From assembly GCF_910584445.1 (NCBI RefSeq), contig NZ_CAJUBO010000015.1, positions 1 to 62,440 on the forward strand: 62,440 nt of DNA. The letters are read 5' to 3'. This stretch comes from an uncultured Desulfovibrio sp. (GTDB lineage: Bacteria; Desulfobacterota; Desulfovibrionia; Desulfovibrionales; Desulfovibrionaceae). Made by a program: the position numbers and the translations under genes. Below the pieces are notes generated by a model. It worked only from the letters and a program-made list of their open reading frames with translations. It ran no database searches and was not told the DNA's origin. Positions 33,121 through 40,071 of this stretch are shown here, in pieces. Every line of letters begins with the position of its first letter. Within the stretch, counting starts at the first letter, position 1.

Positions 33121-33485
33121 GGGAGCGGGCGTCCGCCCGGAGCATTCCCCTGGCGGCCCGGCGGTTTTGCCTGGACTGTCAGGGCGCGTCTCCAAAAGCC
33201 GTGCGCCGGTGCGCGGATGCGGCGTGTCCCCTGTGGGACTGGCGCCTGCCCCCCGACGCCGCCGGAGCCGGAGAAGGGGCTGCCGGGGCCGCGCCGCGGG
33301 CCATCCTGCGGGCGATCCGGCGCCAGTGCCTGGCCTGCGCGGGCAGCCGGGGCGAGGTGCGCGCCTGCGCCGCGCGGGAGGATTGCCCGCTCTGGTCCTA
33401 TCGTTTCGGTGTCCGGCCGCGCACCTACAGACTGGTGCGCCGGCGGTTTTTCGCACCCAGGGAACTCGATCTGCCCCTGGCCTGA
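33117..33485 (+). CDS. Small protein with duplicated Cys motif
   Basis: A 122-residue basic protein made of two copies of one motif: CLDCQGASPKAVRRCADAAC then PLWDWR, and CLACAGSRGEVRACAAREDC then PLWSYR. Each copy has the pattern CLxCxG(6-7)VRxCxxxxCPLWxxR, so two four-Cys zinc or Fe-S sites are likely. The C-terminus is basic (YRLVRRRFFAPRELDLP). It overlaps the SEC-C gene by four bases (ATGA), so the two Cys-rich proteins are co-translated. I know similar Cys patterns from phage-like and host proteins of unknown function, but I cannot assign a role. Confidence 0.75.
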   Translation: MRERASARSIPLAARRFCLDCQGASPKAVRRCADAACPLWDWRLPPDAAGAGEGAAGAAPRAILRAIRRQCLACAGSRGEVRACAAREDCPLWSYRFGVRPRTYRLVRRRFFAPRELDLPLA

Positions 33486-33536
33486 GCCATGTCCGCCCCG
33501 GCATGGGGCGTAACGCGCGTAGCGGGAGGAAACGCC

Positions 33537-34895
33537 ATGACGACTGAAATGGAGCATTCCAGTTACCTTGAGTGGTCGCGGGCCTGGATGGGGCGTCTGG
33601 ACCCGGCTGACGGCAAGGCGCTCGCCGGGCGCGCGCCGGAACTGGCCGAACGGCTCCGGGCGGGTGTTGCCGCCGGCGAGATGCCCTTCCTGAACATGCC
33701 CTACCGCGCCCGCCTGGAGGCGGCGCTGCCGCCCCTGCTCGAGCGGCTCAAACCGTTCCGGCACATGCTCGTCCTCGGCATCGGCGGTTCGGCCCTGGGC
33801 GCGCGCGCCATGCAGCGGGCCTTCGCGCCCGGGCAGGACGGTCCCGGCTATGCGGGTCCGTGGCTCTGGATCGCGGACAATGTCTGCGCCGAACAGTTCG
33901 AGGCCCTGCTCGGCAAGCTCAAACCGGAAGAGACCGTGGTGGTCTGCATCAGCAAGTCCGGCGGCACCATCGAGACCCTGGCCCAGTATTTCCTCGTGCG
34001 CGCGTGGCTCGAGAAGGCCCTGGGCGACGCCTGGCCGGGGCATATGGTGGTCGTGACCGACGAGCGCAAGGGCTATCTCCGCCAGGAGGCGGCCGCCAGA
34101 TCGCTGGATGCGCTGGAAGTGCCGGACTATCTGGGGGGGCGCTATTCGGCCCTCTCCGCCGTGGGTCTTTTGCCCGCCGGCTTCATCGGCATCGACTGGC
34201 GCGCGCTGCTTGACGGCGCGGCATCGGTGGCGCGGCCCCTGCTGGACGACCCCGCGAACATTGCCCGGCATCCCGCCTTTTCCCTGGCCTGCTGGGCGCG
34301 GGCGCTGGAAGAGCGGGACTACAGCCAGCTCATCTTTTTCTGCTACATCCCGCAGTGGGCGGCCTACGGCCAGTGGTTCGCCCAGCTCTGGGCCGAGAGC
34401 CTCGGCAAGGACGGCAAGGGCAGCCTGCCCGTGCCCGCAACGGGCGTGACCGACCAGCATTCGGTGAACCAGATGTTCCTTGACGGGCCGCGCAACAAGG
34501 GCTGCCTTTTCCTCACGGGCGGGCAGCCGCGTTCCGGGCGGCTGTTCGGGCAGGACCTGCCGGACCAGTGGGCCTGGCTGCGCGGCAAGGCGTTTGACAG
34601 CCTGCTCGACGCCGAGGCCCTGGGCACGCGCATGGCGCTGTGCAAGAGCGGCGTGCCCCTCGTGCATGTCCACATGGGCAACCTGCGCGAGCATGCGGCG
34701 GGTTCGCTCATGATGCTGCTGGAGGCGGCCACCATTTTCACCGGCTGGCTCATGGGCATCAATCCCGTGGATCAGCCGGCCGTGGAGCTGGGCAAGCGCA
34801 TCGCCAACACGCGCCTCGGCGCCACAGGCTATGTGCAGGAGGCGGCGGACCTGGGCGCCTTCCTGGCGGTGCCCGAAGAACGGCAGGCGTTCTAG
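33537..34895 (+). CDS. pgi: Glucose-6-phosphate isomerase
   Basis: Phosphoglucose isomerase of the bacterial short type, 452 residues. Motifs: the first sugar-isomerase fold with VLGIGGSALGARAM, VVCISKSGGTIETLAQYF binding the phosphate, the second fold with YIPQWAAYGQWFAQLWAESLGKDGKG, TDQHSVNQMFLDGP carrying the catalytic His, and NPVDQPAVELGKR near the end. The ATG at 33537 has a GGGAGGA site; an in-frame start 16 codons upstream is less likely. It lies three bases before the histidine-kinase gene, an unusual pairing of central metabolism and signalling in one transcript. Confidence 0.95.
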   Translation: MTTEMEHSSYLEWSRAWMGRLDPADGKALAGRAPELAERLRAGVAAGEMPFLNMPYRARLEAALPPLLERLKPFRHMLVLGIGGSALGARAMQRAFAPGQDGPGYAGPWLWIADNVCAEQFEALLGKLKPEETVVVCISKSGGTIETLAQYFLVRAWLEKALGDAWPGHMVVVTDERKGYLRQEAAARSLDALEVPDYLGGRYSALSAVGLLPAGFIGIDWRALLDGAASVARPLLDDPANIARHPAFSLACWARALEERDYSQLIFFCYIPQWAAYGQWFAQLWAESLGKDGKGSLPVPATGVTDQHSVNQMFLDGPRNKGCLFLTGGQPRSGRLFGQDLPDQWAWLRGKAFDSLLDAEALGTRMALCKSGVPLVHVHMGNLREHAAGSLMMLLEAATIFTGWLMGINPVDQPAVELGKRIANTRLGATGYVQEAADLGAFLAVPEERQAF

Positions 34896-34898
34896 GCC

Positions 34899-36434
34899 GT
34901 GGGGACGCCCCAGGCCGGGCAGCAGGCGGAAAGCGCCGCCACCGAAGAGGCGGAGCGCCGCGTGAGCGCCGCCGCCGAGCGGCTGCCGCTGAGCTACGCG
35001 CGCACGCTCTCGTGGCTTTCGCTGCTCTTTATCCTGCTGTCGAGCCTGGGGCTTTCCTTTTTCATTTCCAGCTCGGTGCGCGAGACCCTGCTGCGCCGGC
35101 AGGAGGATTTCGCGCGCCAGCTCGTGGAGAATCTCAACAGCCAGATCTACCGCCGCTTCGCCCTGCCCACCATCCTCGCCAACGGGCGCATCGCCCTGCG
35201 CCAGCCCACCCAGTACGAGCATCTTGACCGGGTGGTGCGTTCGGTCATCGAAGGCCTGCCGGTGGAGCGCCTGCGCATTTATGACTTCACCCGGCGCGTG
35301 GCGTATTCCAGCGACAAGGAGGACCTGGGCCGCGCCGGGCTGGCGCCGCCCAACGTGGATGACGTGCTGGAAGGCTCGGCCGGCAGCTCGGAGATCGTCT
35401 CGAGCATTCCGGCGTGGCAGGCGCCCTTCCGCGTGCCGCTCAAGGAAGGCACCTTTGTCCTGCGCGTGCTGTATCCCCTCAAGGGCGAACCCATGGGACC
35501 GGACCACAAGGTCCCGGTCATGGGCGCCCTGGAACTCACCCAGGACATCACCGACGACTACGAGCGCGTGCTTGCCTTTCAGGGCATCATCGTGGTCATG
35601 TGCCTGCTTTCGTCCGTGCTGCTCTTCGGGGTGCTCCACCTGCTCATCCAGCGGGCCGAGCGCATCCTGGCCGAGCGCATGCAGAAGAACCGCCAGCTCG
35701 AAAACGAACTCCACAGCAACGAGCGGCTGGTGAGCATGGGCCGGGTGGTGGCGAGCATCGCCCACGAGATCCGCAATCCGCTTGGCATCATCCGTTCCAG
35801 CGCGGAGCTGCTCCAGCGCCGCACCGCCACCACGGATGCGGGCACCTCGCGCATCCTCGGCGCCATTTACGACGAGGCCGTGCGCCTTTCGCAGACCGTC
35901 AACGATTTTCTCGACTATGCCCGCCCCCGCCAGCCCCGCGACGATCTGGTGGATGTCGGCCTGGTGCTCGACCAGGCGCTGGCCTTTCTGGAAGGGGAGT
36001 TCAGCCGCCGGGGCGTCACGGTGGAGCGCGACCTCGCGCCGGAGCTTTTCGTGCGCGGCGACAAGGATTTGCTGTACCGCGCCTTTTACAATATCCTCGT
36101 GAACGGACAGCAGGCCATGGACGGCCCGGGCACCATCCTGGTGCGGGGGCGCCGCCGCGAGTCGCCGGAAGCCCAGGACGGCCATGCCGGGCAGCCCGAA
36201 GTGGCGCTGGAGTTTCTTGACTCCGGGCCGGGTTTTGACCCGGCCACCGTGTCCAGCCTGCTGGACCCGTTCTTCACCACCAAGGAGGGCGGCACCGGAC
36301 TCGGGCTGCCCATCGTCCAGTCCATCATCGTGGGCCATGGCGGCCGCATCGAGCTTGAAAACGGGGACCGGGGCGGGGCGCTCGTGCGGGTGATCCTGCC
36401 CGCCACGACCACCGGGGAGACGCGGCATGAGTGA
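34899..36434 (+). CDS. Membrane sensor histidine kinase, NtrB/ZraS-like
   Basis: A 511-residue kinase starting at GTG three bases after pgi. An N-terminal helix (LSWLSLLFILLSSLGLSFFI) and a second helix near residue 230 (GIIVVMCLLSSVLLFGVLHLL) bracket a periplasmic sensor domain of ~170 residues (LPTILANGRIALRQP, LRIYDFTRRVAYSSDKED). A short linker leads to the H-box (SIAHEIRNPLGIIRSSAELL, His near 289) and the ATPase domain with N, G1, F and G2 boxes (FYNILVNGQQAMDG, EFLDSGPGFDP, LLDPFFTTKEGGTGLGLPIV). Its stop overlaps the NtrC-like regulator by eight bases, making a cognate pair. The periplasmic ligand is unknown. Confidence 0.92.
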   Translation: MGTPQAGQQAESAATEEAERRVSAAAERLPLSYARTLSWLSLLFILLSSLGLSFFISSSVRETLLRRQEDFARQLVENLNSQIYRRFALPTILANGRIALRQPTQYEHLDRVVRSVIEGLPVERLRIYDFTRRVAYSSDKEDLGRAGLAPPNVDDVLEGSAGSSEIVSSIPAWQAPFRVPLKEGTFVLRVLYPLKGEPMGPDHKVPVMGALELTQDITDDYERVLAFQGIIVVMCLLSSVLLFGVLHLLIQRAERILAERMQKNRQLENELHSNERLVSMGRVVASIAHEIRNPLGIIRSSAELLQRRTATTDAGTSRILGAIYDEAVRLSQTVNDFLDYARPRQPRDDLVDVGLVLDQALAFLEGEFSRRGVTVERDLAPELFVRGDKDLLYRAFYNILVNGQQAMDGPGTILVRGRRRESPEAQDGHAGQPEVALEFLDSGPGFDPATVSSLLDPFFTTKEGGTGLGLPIVQSIIVGHGGRIELENGDRGGALVRVILPATTTGETRHE

Positions 36435-37806
36435 AAAGGCGCATATCCTCGTCATTGACGACGAGAAGAACTATCTCCTCGTCCTCCAGACCCTGCTGGA
36501 GGACGAGGGCTATACGGTCACGGCCATCAGCGATCCCGAGACCGCGCTCGCCTTTCTGGAGGAGAGCGAGGTGGACGTGGTGGTGACGGACATGAAGATG
36601 CCCCGGGTGAGCGGCCGCGAGGTGCTCCAGCGGGTGAAAAAGGCATGGCCGCATGTACCCGTGCTCATCATGACGGCCTTCGGCTCCATCGAAAGCGCCG
36701 TGGATGTCATGAAATACGGCGCGTTCGACTATATCACCAAGCCCTTTTCCAACGACGAGCTTCTGCTCTCCATCCACAATGCCGTGGAGCTGGCGCGCGC
36801 GCACCGCCAGTACCGCCTGCTCCAGGAGGCCATGGAGAACCGCTACGGCATCCACCAGATCGTGGGGCGCAGCAAGGCCATCCGCGATGTGCTCGTCATG
36901 GTGGAACGGGCGGCGCCGAGCCGTTCCACGGTGCTCATCAGCGGCGAATCGGGCACCGGCAAGGAACTGGTGGCCCGGGCCATCCACTATGCAAGCCCGC
37001 GCAAGGACAAGCCCTTCATTTCCGTCAACTGCATGGCCCTCAACCCCGGCGTGCTCGAGAGCGAGCTTTTCGGGCACGAAAAAGGCTCGTTCACGGGCGC
37101 CGTCGCCATGCGGCGCGGGCGTTTCGAGCAGGCGGACGGCGGCACGCTCTTTCTGGATGAAGTGGCCGAACTCACGCCGGATCTCCAGGTCAAGCTCCTC
37201 CGCGTCCTGCAGGAGCGGAAGTTCGAGCGCGTGGGCGGCGGCGAGGAGATAGAGGTGGACATCCGCGTGGTGGCCGCCAGCAACAAGGACCTGGCCGCGC
37301 TGGTGGAGCGCGGGGCGTTTCGCGATGACCTCTTCTACCGGCTCAATGTGGTGCAGATCCCGCTGCCGCCCCTGCGCGAACGCCGCGAGGACATTCCGCT
37401 CCTGGTGGCGCATTTCGTGGAAAAGGTCTGCGCGGATGACAACCTGCCCGCCAAGACCTTCAGCACCGAGGCGCTCAATTACCTGACGGGCTATGAATGG
37501 CCGGGCAATATCCGCCAGCTGGAGAATGTGGTCGAAAGCTGCCTTGTGCTCGTGCCGGGCGCGACCATCGGCGTGGACGACCTGCCCGCCGAGATCCGCG
37601 ACGAGGAAGCGCAGTTCAAGAGCGCTGTGGATCTTTTGCCCGTTCAGCTCGACCTGGCGGACACGCTGGAGAAGATCGAGGCCGCCCTCATCCGCCGCGC
37701 CCTGGTGCGCGCGGATCTTGTGCAGGTCAAGGCGGCGGAGTATCTGGGCATTTCCAAGAGCCTGCTCCAGTACAAGCTCAAGAAATACGCCATCACGGGG
37801 CATTAG
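36427..37806 (+). CDS. NtrC-family sigma54-dependent response regulator
   Basis: A 459-residue activator with receiver, AAA+ and Fis-type DNA-binding domains. The phospho-acceptor Asp is near residue 55 (VVVTDMKMPRVSG), with IMTAFGS and ITKPFSN completing the receiver. The AAA+ part has Walker A (ISGESGTGKELVARAI), the sigma54-contact loop GSFTGA at about 220 (usual GAFTGA), Walker B (GGTLFLDEVAEL) and the arginine finger region (FRDDLFYRLNVVQIPLPPLR). The C-terminus is a helix-turn-helix (VQVKAAEYLGISKSLLQYKLKKY). It is translationally coupled to the kinase. A cytochrome c3 gene follows after 87 bases, and other targets would carry -24/-12 promoters. Confidence 0.93.
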   Translation: MSEKAHILVIDDEKNYLLVLQTLLEDEGYTVTAISDPETALAFLEESEVDVVVTDMKMPRVSGREVLQRVKKAWPHVPVLIMTAFGSIESAVDVMKYGAFDYITKPFSNDELLLSIHNAVELARAHRQYRLLQEAMENRYGIHQIVGRSKAIRDVLVMVERAAPSRSTVLISGESGTGKELVARAIHYASPRKDKPFISVNCMALNPGVLESELFGHEKGSFTGAVAMRRGRFEQADGGTLFLDEVAELTPDLQVKLLRVLQERKFERVGGGEEIEVDIRVVAASNKDLAALVERGAFRDDLFYRLNVVQIPLPPLRERREDIPLLVAHFVEKVCADDNLPAKTFSTEALNYLTGYEWPGNIRQLENVVESCLVLVPGATIGVDDLPAEIRDEEAQFKSAVDLLPVQLDLADTLEKIEAALIRRALVRADLVQVKAAEYLGISKSLLQYKLKKYAITGH

Positions 37807-37840
37807 AGCGGTTGGGCACCGAAAGTATCCATGCCGCTCT
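37804..37840. repeat. Imperfect palindrome, copy 2 of a dispersed repeat
   Basis: Starts at the stop codon of the NtrC-like gene with TAGAGCGGTTGGG, shares GAAAGTATCCA with the copy at 10673-10710, and ends GCCGCTCT. It is 30/38 identical to copy 1 in the same orientation. It lies between the regulator and cytochrome genes. Confidence 0.7.
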
Positions 37841-37893
37841 GGCGACAGCGGGAGCTGGCGCCCGCGCTGAAACCTTCTAGCCGAGGAGCGAAC

Positions 37894-38337
37894 ATGAATC
37901 CTCTCTGCGTCGGGCTTTGCGCCCTTGTTCTGGCGCTCGGAGCCGCGGCTCCGGGCGCGCACGGCAGGAACCTCCTGGACCTGGACAAGCCCATGGAGCT
38001 GAACGCGGGCAAGTCGCCCAGGATGTTCGTGACCTTCAATCACAGCTCGCACAGGAACGTGGCCTGCCGCGTCTGCCACCACGAGGGTCTGCCGGGCAAG
38101 CGCTACGCCGCCTGCACCAACGAGGAATGCCATTCCCTCGCCGGGCCTGCCGAACGCGATCCCATGAGCGTCTACATGGCCTACCATGCGCCGGATACCG
38201 ACCGCTCCTGCTATGGCTGCCACAAGAAGCTGGCGGGGAAGTATCCGAATTTCAAGGGCTGCCAGCCCTGTCACATGACGCCGCAGGGCCGCAGGCTGGC
38301 GGCGGAAACGGCGGAAAAGGCCGGGTCCGGCAAGTAG
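37894..38337 (+). CDS. Tetraheme cytochrome c3-like periplasmic protein
   Basis: A 147-residue exported class III c-type cytochrome. The signal peptide MNPLCVGLCALVLALG...GAHG is followed by four haem motifs in order: CRVCH, CTNEECH (CX4CH), CYGCH and CQPCH. Distal His ligands are available in FNHSSHRN and in HHEG and YHAP. Cytochrome c3 shuttles electrons between periplasmic hydrogenases or formate dehydrogenases and membrane redox complexes. Classical type I c3 has CX4CH at haems 2 and 4; here only haem 2 does, so this is a variant. Start ATG at 37894 follows GAGGAG. It lies just downstream of a two-component pair. Confidence 0.9.
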   Translation: MNPLCVGLCALVLALGAAAPGAHGRNLLDLDKPMELNAGKSPRMFVTFNHSSHRNVACRVCHHEGLPGKRYAACTNEECHSLAGPAERDPMSVYMAYHAPDTDRSCYGCHKKLAGKYPNFKGCQPCHMTPQGRRLAAETAEKAGSGK

Positions 38338-38351
38338 CCGGCGGGGTTTTC

Positions 38352-38387
38352 AAAAACAGCGGGGCTGCCGATACGCTCGGCAGCCCC
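38352..38387 (-). terminator. Rho-independent terminator for malic enzyme gene
   Basis: A perfect 11-base-pair stem (GGGGCTGCCGA at 38361-38371 with TCGGCAGCCCC at 38377-38387, loop five bases). On the minus strand it is followed by GCTGTTTTTG. It closes the maeB transcript. Confidence 0.85.
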
Positions 38388-38408
38388 GGAAACGGGCATC
38401 GGACGGGC

Positions 38409-38447
38409 TGCGGGGCGCGCCGCCCCGCATGCGTTCGTCCCTTTTTC
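38409..38447 (+). terminator. Probable terminator for the cytochrome c3 transcript
   Basis: A perfect nine-pair stem (TGCGGGGCG at 38409-38417 with CGCCCCGCA at 38421-38429) is followed after 12 bases by CTTTTTCTTTT on the plus strand. The gap before the T-run weakens the call. Confidence 0.6.
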
Positions 38448-38452
38448 TTTTC

Positions 38453-39727
38453 CTACGCCTCGCAGGCGCAGGCGGCCTTCTGCCGGGCCAGCCTGCGGCG
38501 CAGGTTTTCGGCCACTTCGGCCGGGTCCATGGGGTTGCGGGCAATGCCCGCGTCCATGGCTGCTTTGGCCGTGGCCGCCGCCACCGTGGGCGCCACCTCG
38601 GGGTCGAAGGAAGAGGGGATGATCATTTCGGGTCCGAGCCTGTCCGCGGGCACCAGCCCCGCCAGGGCGCGCGCGGCCGCGATCTTCATGGCGTCGTTGA
38701 TGTCCGTGGCGCGGACGTCCAGCGCCCCCCGGAAGATGCCGGGGAAGGCGAGGATATTGTTGATCTGGTTGGGGCAGTCGGAGCGGCCCGTGGCTACCAC
38801 CGCCGCCCCCGCGTCCCGCGCGCGCTGGATGGGCCAGATCTCCGGGATGGGATTGGCCTGGGCAAAGACGATGGGCCTGGCGGCCATGGAGCGGATCATC
38901 GCTTCCGTGAGGGTATCCGGCGCGGAAACGCCGATGAAGACGTCCGCGCCCCGGATGGCTTCGGCCAGGCCGCCCTTGACCTTTTCCGGGTTGGTGCGGC
39001 GCGCGATGTCCTCCTTCCACGGGTTCATGCCCTCGCGCCGTCCCTCCCAGATGGCGCCGCGCGAATCGCACATGATGACGTTTTTCAGGCCCACGGCCAT
39101 GAGCAGGCGGATGATGGCGATGCCCGCCGCGCCCGCGCCGCTGGTCACCACCGTGATGTCTTCCAGCCGCTTGCCCACCACCTTGAGGGCATTGAGCAGC
39201 CCGGCCAGGGTCACCACCGCGGTGCCGTGCTGGTCGTCATGGAAGATGGGACCCCTGAACTTGCCGCGCGCCTTGAGTCCGTCCTCGATGATGAAGCATT
39301 CCGGGGCCTTGATGTCCTCAAGGTTGACGCCGCCGAAGGTCGGTCCCATAAGCTCGATGGTCTCGATGATGCGCTGCGTATCCTTGGTGTCCACGCAGAT
39401 GGGGAAGGCGTCCACATCCCCGAAGGTCTTGAAGAGCAGGGCCTTGCCCTCCATGACGGGCAGGGCCGCTGCCGCGCCGATGTCGCCCAGGCCGAGCACG
39501 GCCGTGCCATTGGAGACCACGCAGACGAAGTTGGCGTGGTTGGTGTAGGTATCCAGGCTGCCCGGGTCGCGGTGGATCTCCATGCAGGGTTCGGCGACGC
39601 CGGGGGAATAGGCAAGGGTCAGGTCGTCGGCGTCACGCACGGGCGGCTTGACATGGATGCCGATTTTGCCTTGCAGATCCTTGTGCATGGCGAGGGCTTC
39701 CTCGCGGAGATTCCTGATGCGGGACAT
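38453..39727 (-). CDS. maeB: Malic enzyme (oxaloacetate-decarboxylating malate dehydrogenase)
   Basis: A 424-residue short-form malic enzyme converting malate to pyruvate and CO2 with reduction of NAD(P)+. Motifs: LTLAYSPGVAEPC, NGTAVLGLGDIGAAAALPVMEGK, GPTFGGVNLEDIKAPECF, IFHDDQHGTAVV with the metal-binding acids, the Rossmann GSG-type turn TSGAGAAGIAIIRLL, and FAQANPIPEIWP. It lacks the C-terminal phosphotransacetylase-like domain of long MaeB. Cofactor choice cannot be fixed. Start MSRIRNLREEA at 39727 has an AAGGAG site. The last residues carry a CACEA end. It lies downstream of the SRP RNA gene on the same strand. Confidence 0.92.
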   Translation of the reverse strand: MSRIRNLREEALAMHKDLQGKIGIHVKPPVRDADDLTLAYSPGVAEPCMEIHRDPGSLDTYTNHANFVCVVSNGTAVLGLGDIGAAAALPVMEGKALLFKTFGDVDAFPICVDTKDTQRIIETIELMGPTFGGVNLEDIKAPECFIIEDGLKARGKFRGPIFHDDQHGTAVVTLAGLLNALKVVGKRLEDITVVTSGAGAAGIAIIRLLMAVGLKNVIMCDSRGAIWEGRREGMNPWKEDIARRTNPEKVKGGLAEAIRGADVFIGVSAPDTLTEAMIRSMAARPIVFAQANPIPEIWPIQRARDAGAAVVATGRSDCPNQINNILAFPGIFRGALDVRATDINDAMKIAAARALAGLVPADRLGPEMIIPSSFDPEVAPTVAAATAKAAMDAGIARNPMDPAEVAENLRRRLARQKAACACEA

Positions 39728-39831
39728 GGGCGCTCCTTGGTTGGGGGTGGCGCGTGCGCGCATGGCGGGGCGATCCCGGCGGCGCGCGCTGCTGCGGCAT
39801 CGTGCCGGCGGTTTGGCGCGCGGCAAGCGCG

Positions 39832-39867
39832 GACGACGCGAAGCGCGTCCCCGCGCCTCGCGTCGTC
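39832..39867 (-). terminator. Inverted repeat just downstream of the SRP RNA
   Basis: Ten perfect pairs: GACGACGCGA at 39832-39841 with TCGCGTCGTC at 39858-39867. It begins six bases beyond the 3' end of the SRP RNA and has no T-run, so it may end or process the transcript. Confidence 0.5.
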
Positions 39868-39872
39868 AGTGG

Positions 39873-39950
39873 GCCGGACACCCGGCAGCCCCCGTTGCCG
39901 CTGCTTCCTTTCGGACCTGACGGGGTTGGCGGGAACTGCCGCCGTCCGGC
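39873..39950 (-). ncRNA. ffs: Signal recognition particle RNA, small bacterial (4.5S) type
   Basis: On the minus strand the conserved SRP domain IV core is present (TCAGGTCCGAAAGGAAGCAG) with its GGAA-type tetraloop region and asymmetric bulge. The flanks pair into one long hairpin: the 5' end GCCGGAC complements the 3' end GTCCGGC, CGGCGGCAG opposes CTGCCGGGT, and CCCCGT opposes ACGGGG. The length of about 80 bases fits the short form. A TTGACA/TAAAGG promoter is placed exactly upstream. The RNA pairs with Ffh to target membrane proteins to the Sec translocon. The ends are set by the outermost pairs and may extend a few bases. Confidence 0.93.
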
Positions 39951-39959
39951 TTGCGTCCA

Positions 39960-39988
39960 CCTTTAGCCGCTCTGCCGCCGCCTGTCAA
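39960..39988 (-). promoter_or_regulatory. ffs: Sigma70 promoter of the SRP RNA
   Basis: On the minus strand TTGACA (39988-39983) and TAAAGG (39965-39960) are separated by 17 bases. The predicted start falls about seven bases on, at the 5' end of the SRP RNA hairpin near 39952. The -35 hexamer is a perfect consensus. Confidence 0.8.
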
Positions 39989-40071
39989 TCGACGCGCACG
40001 GCGTGGCGTTGTTTCCGGTTTTGCGGTATGCTCCACGCATGGAGCATGGACCTTTCCACCACGAGCCTGCC

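Larger units (their letters stand above)
39728..40071. other. 344-base spacer containing the SRP RNA gene
   Basis: Between maeB and hypF. It is filled by the SRP RNA, its promoter and a following inverted repeat, listed separately. The hypF promoter should also lie here, overlapping the SRP RNA promoter region on the other strand, but no clear hexamers were found for it. Confidence 0.6.
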
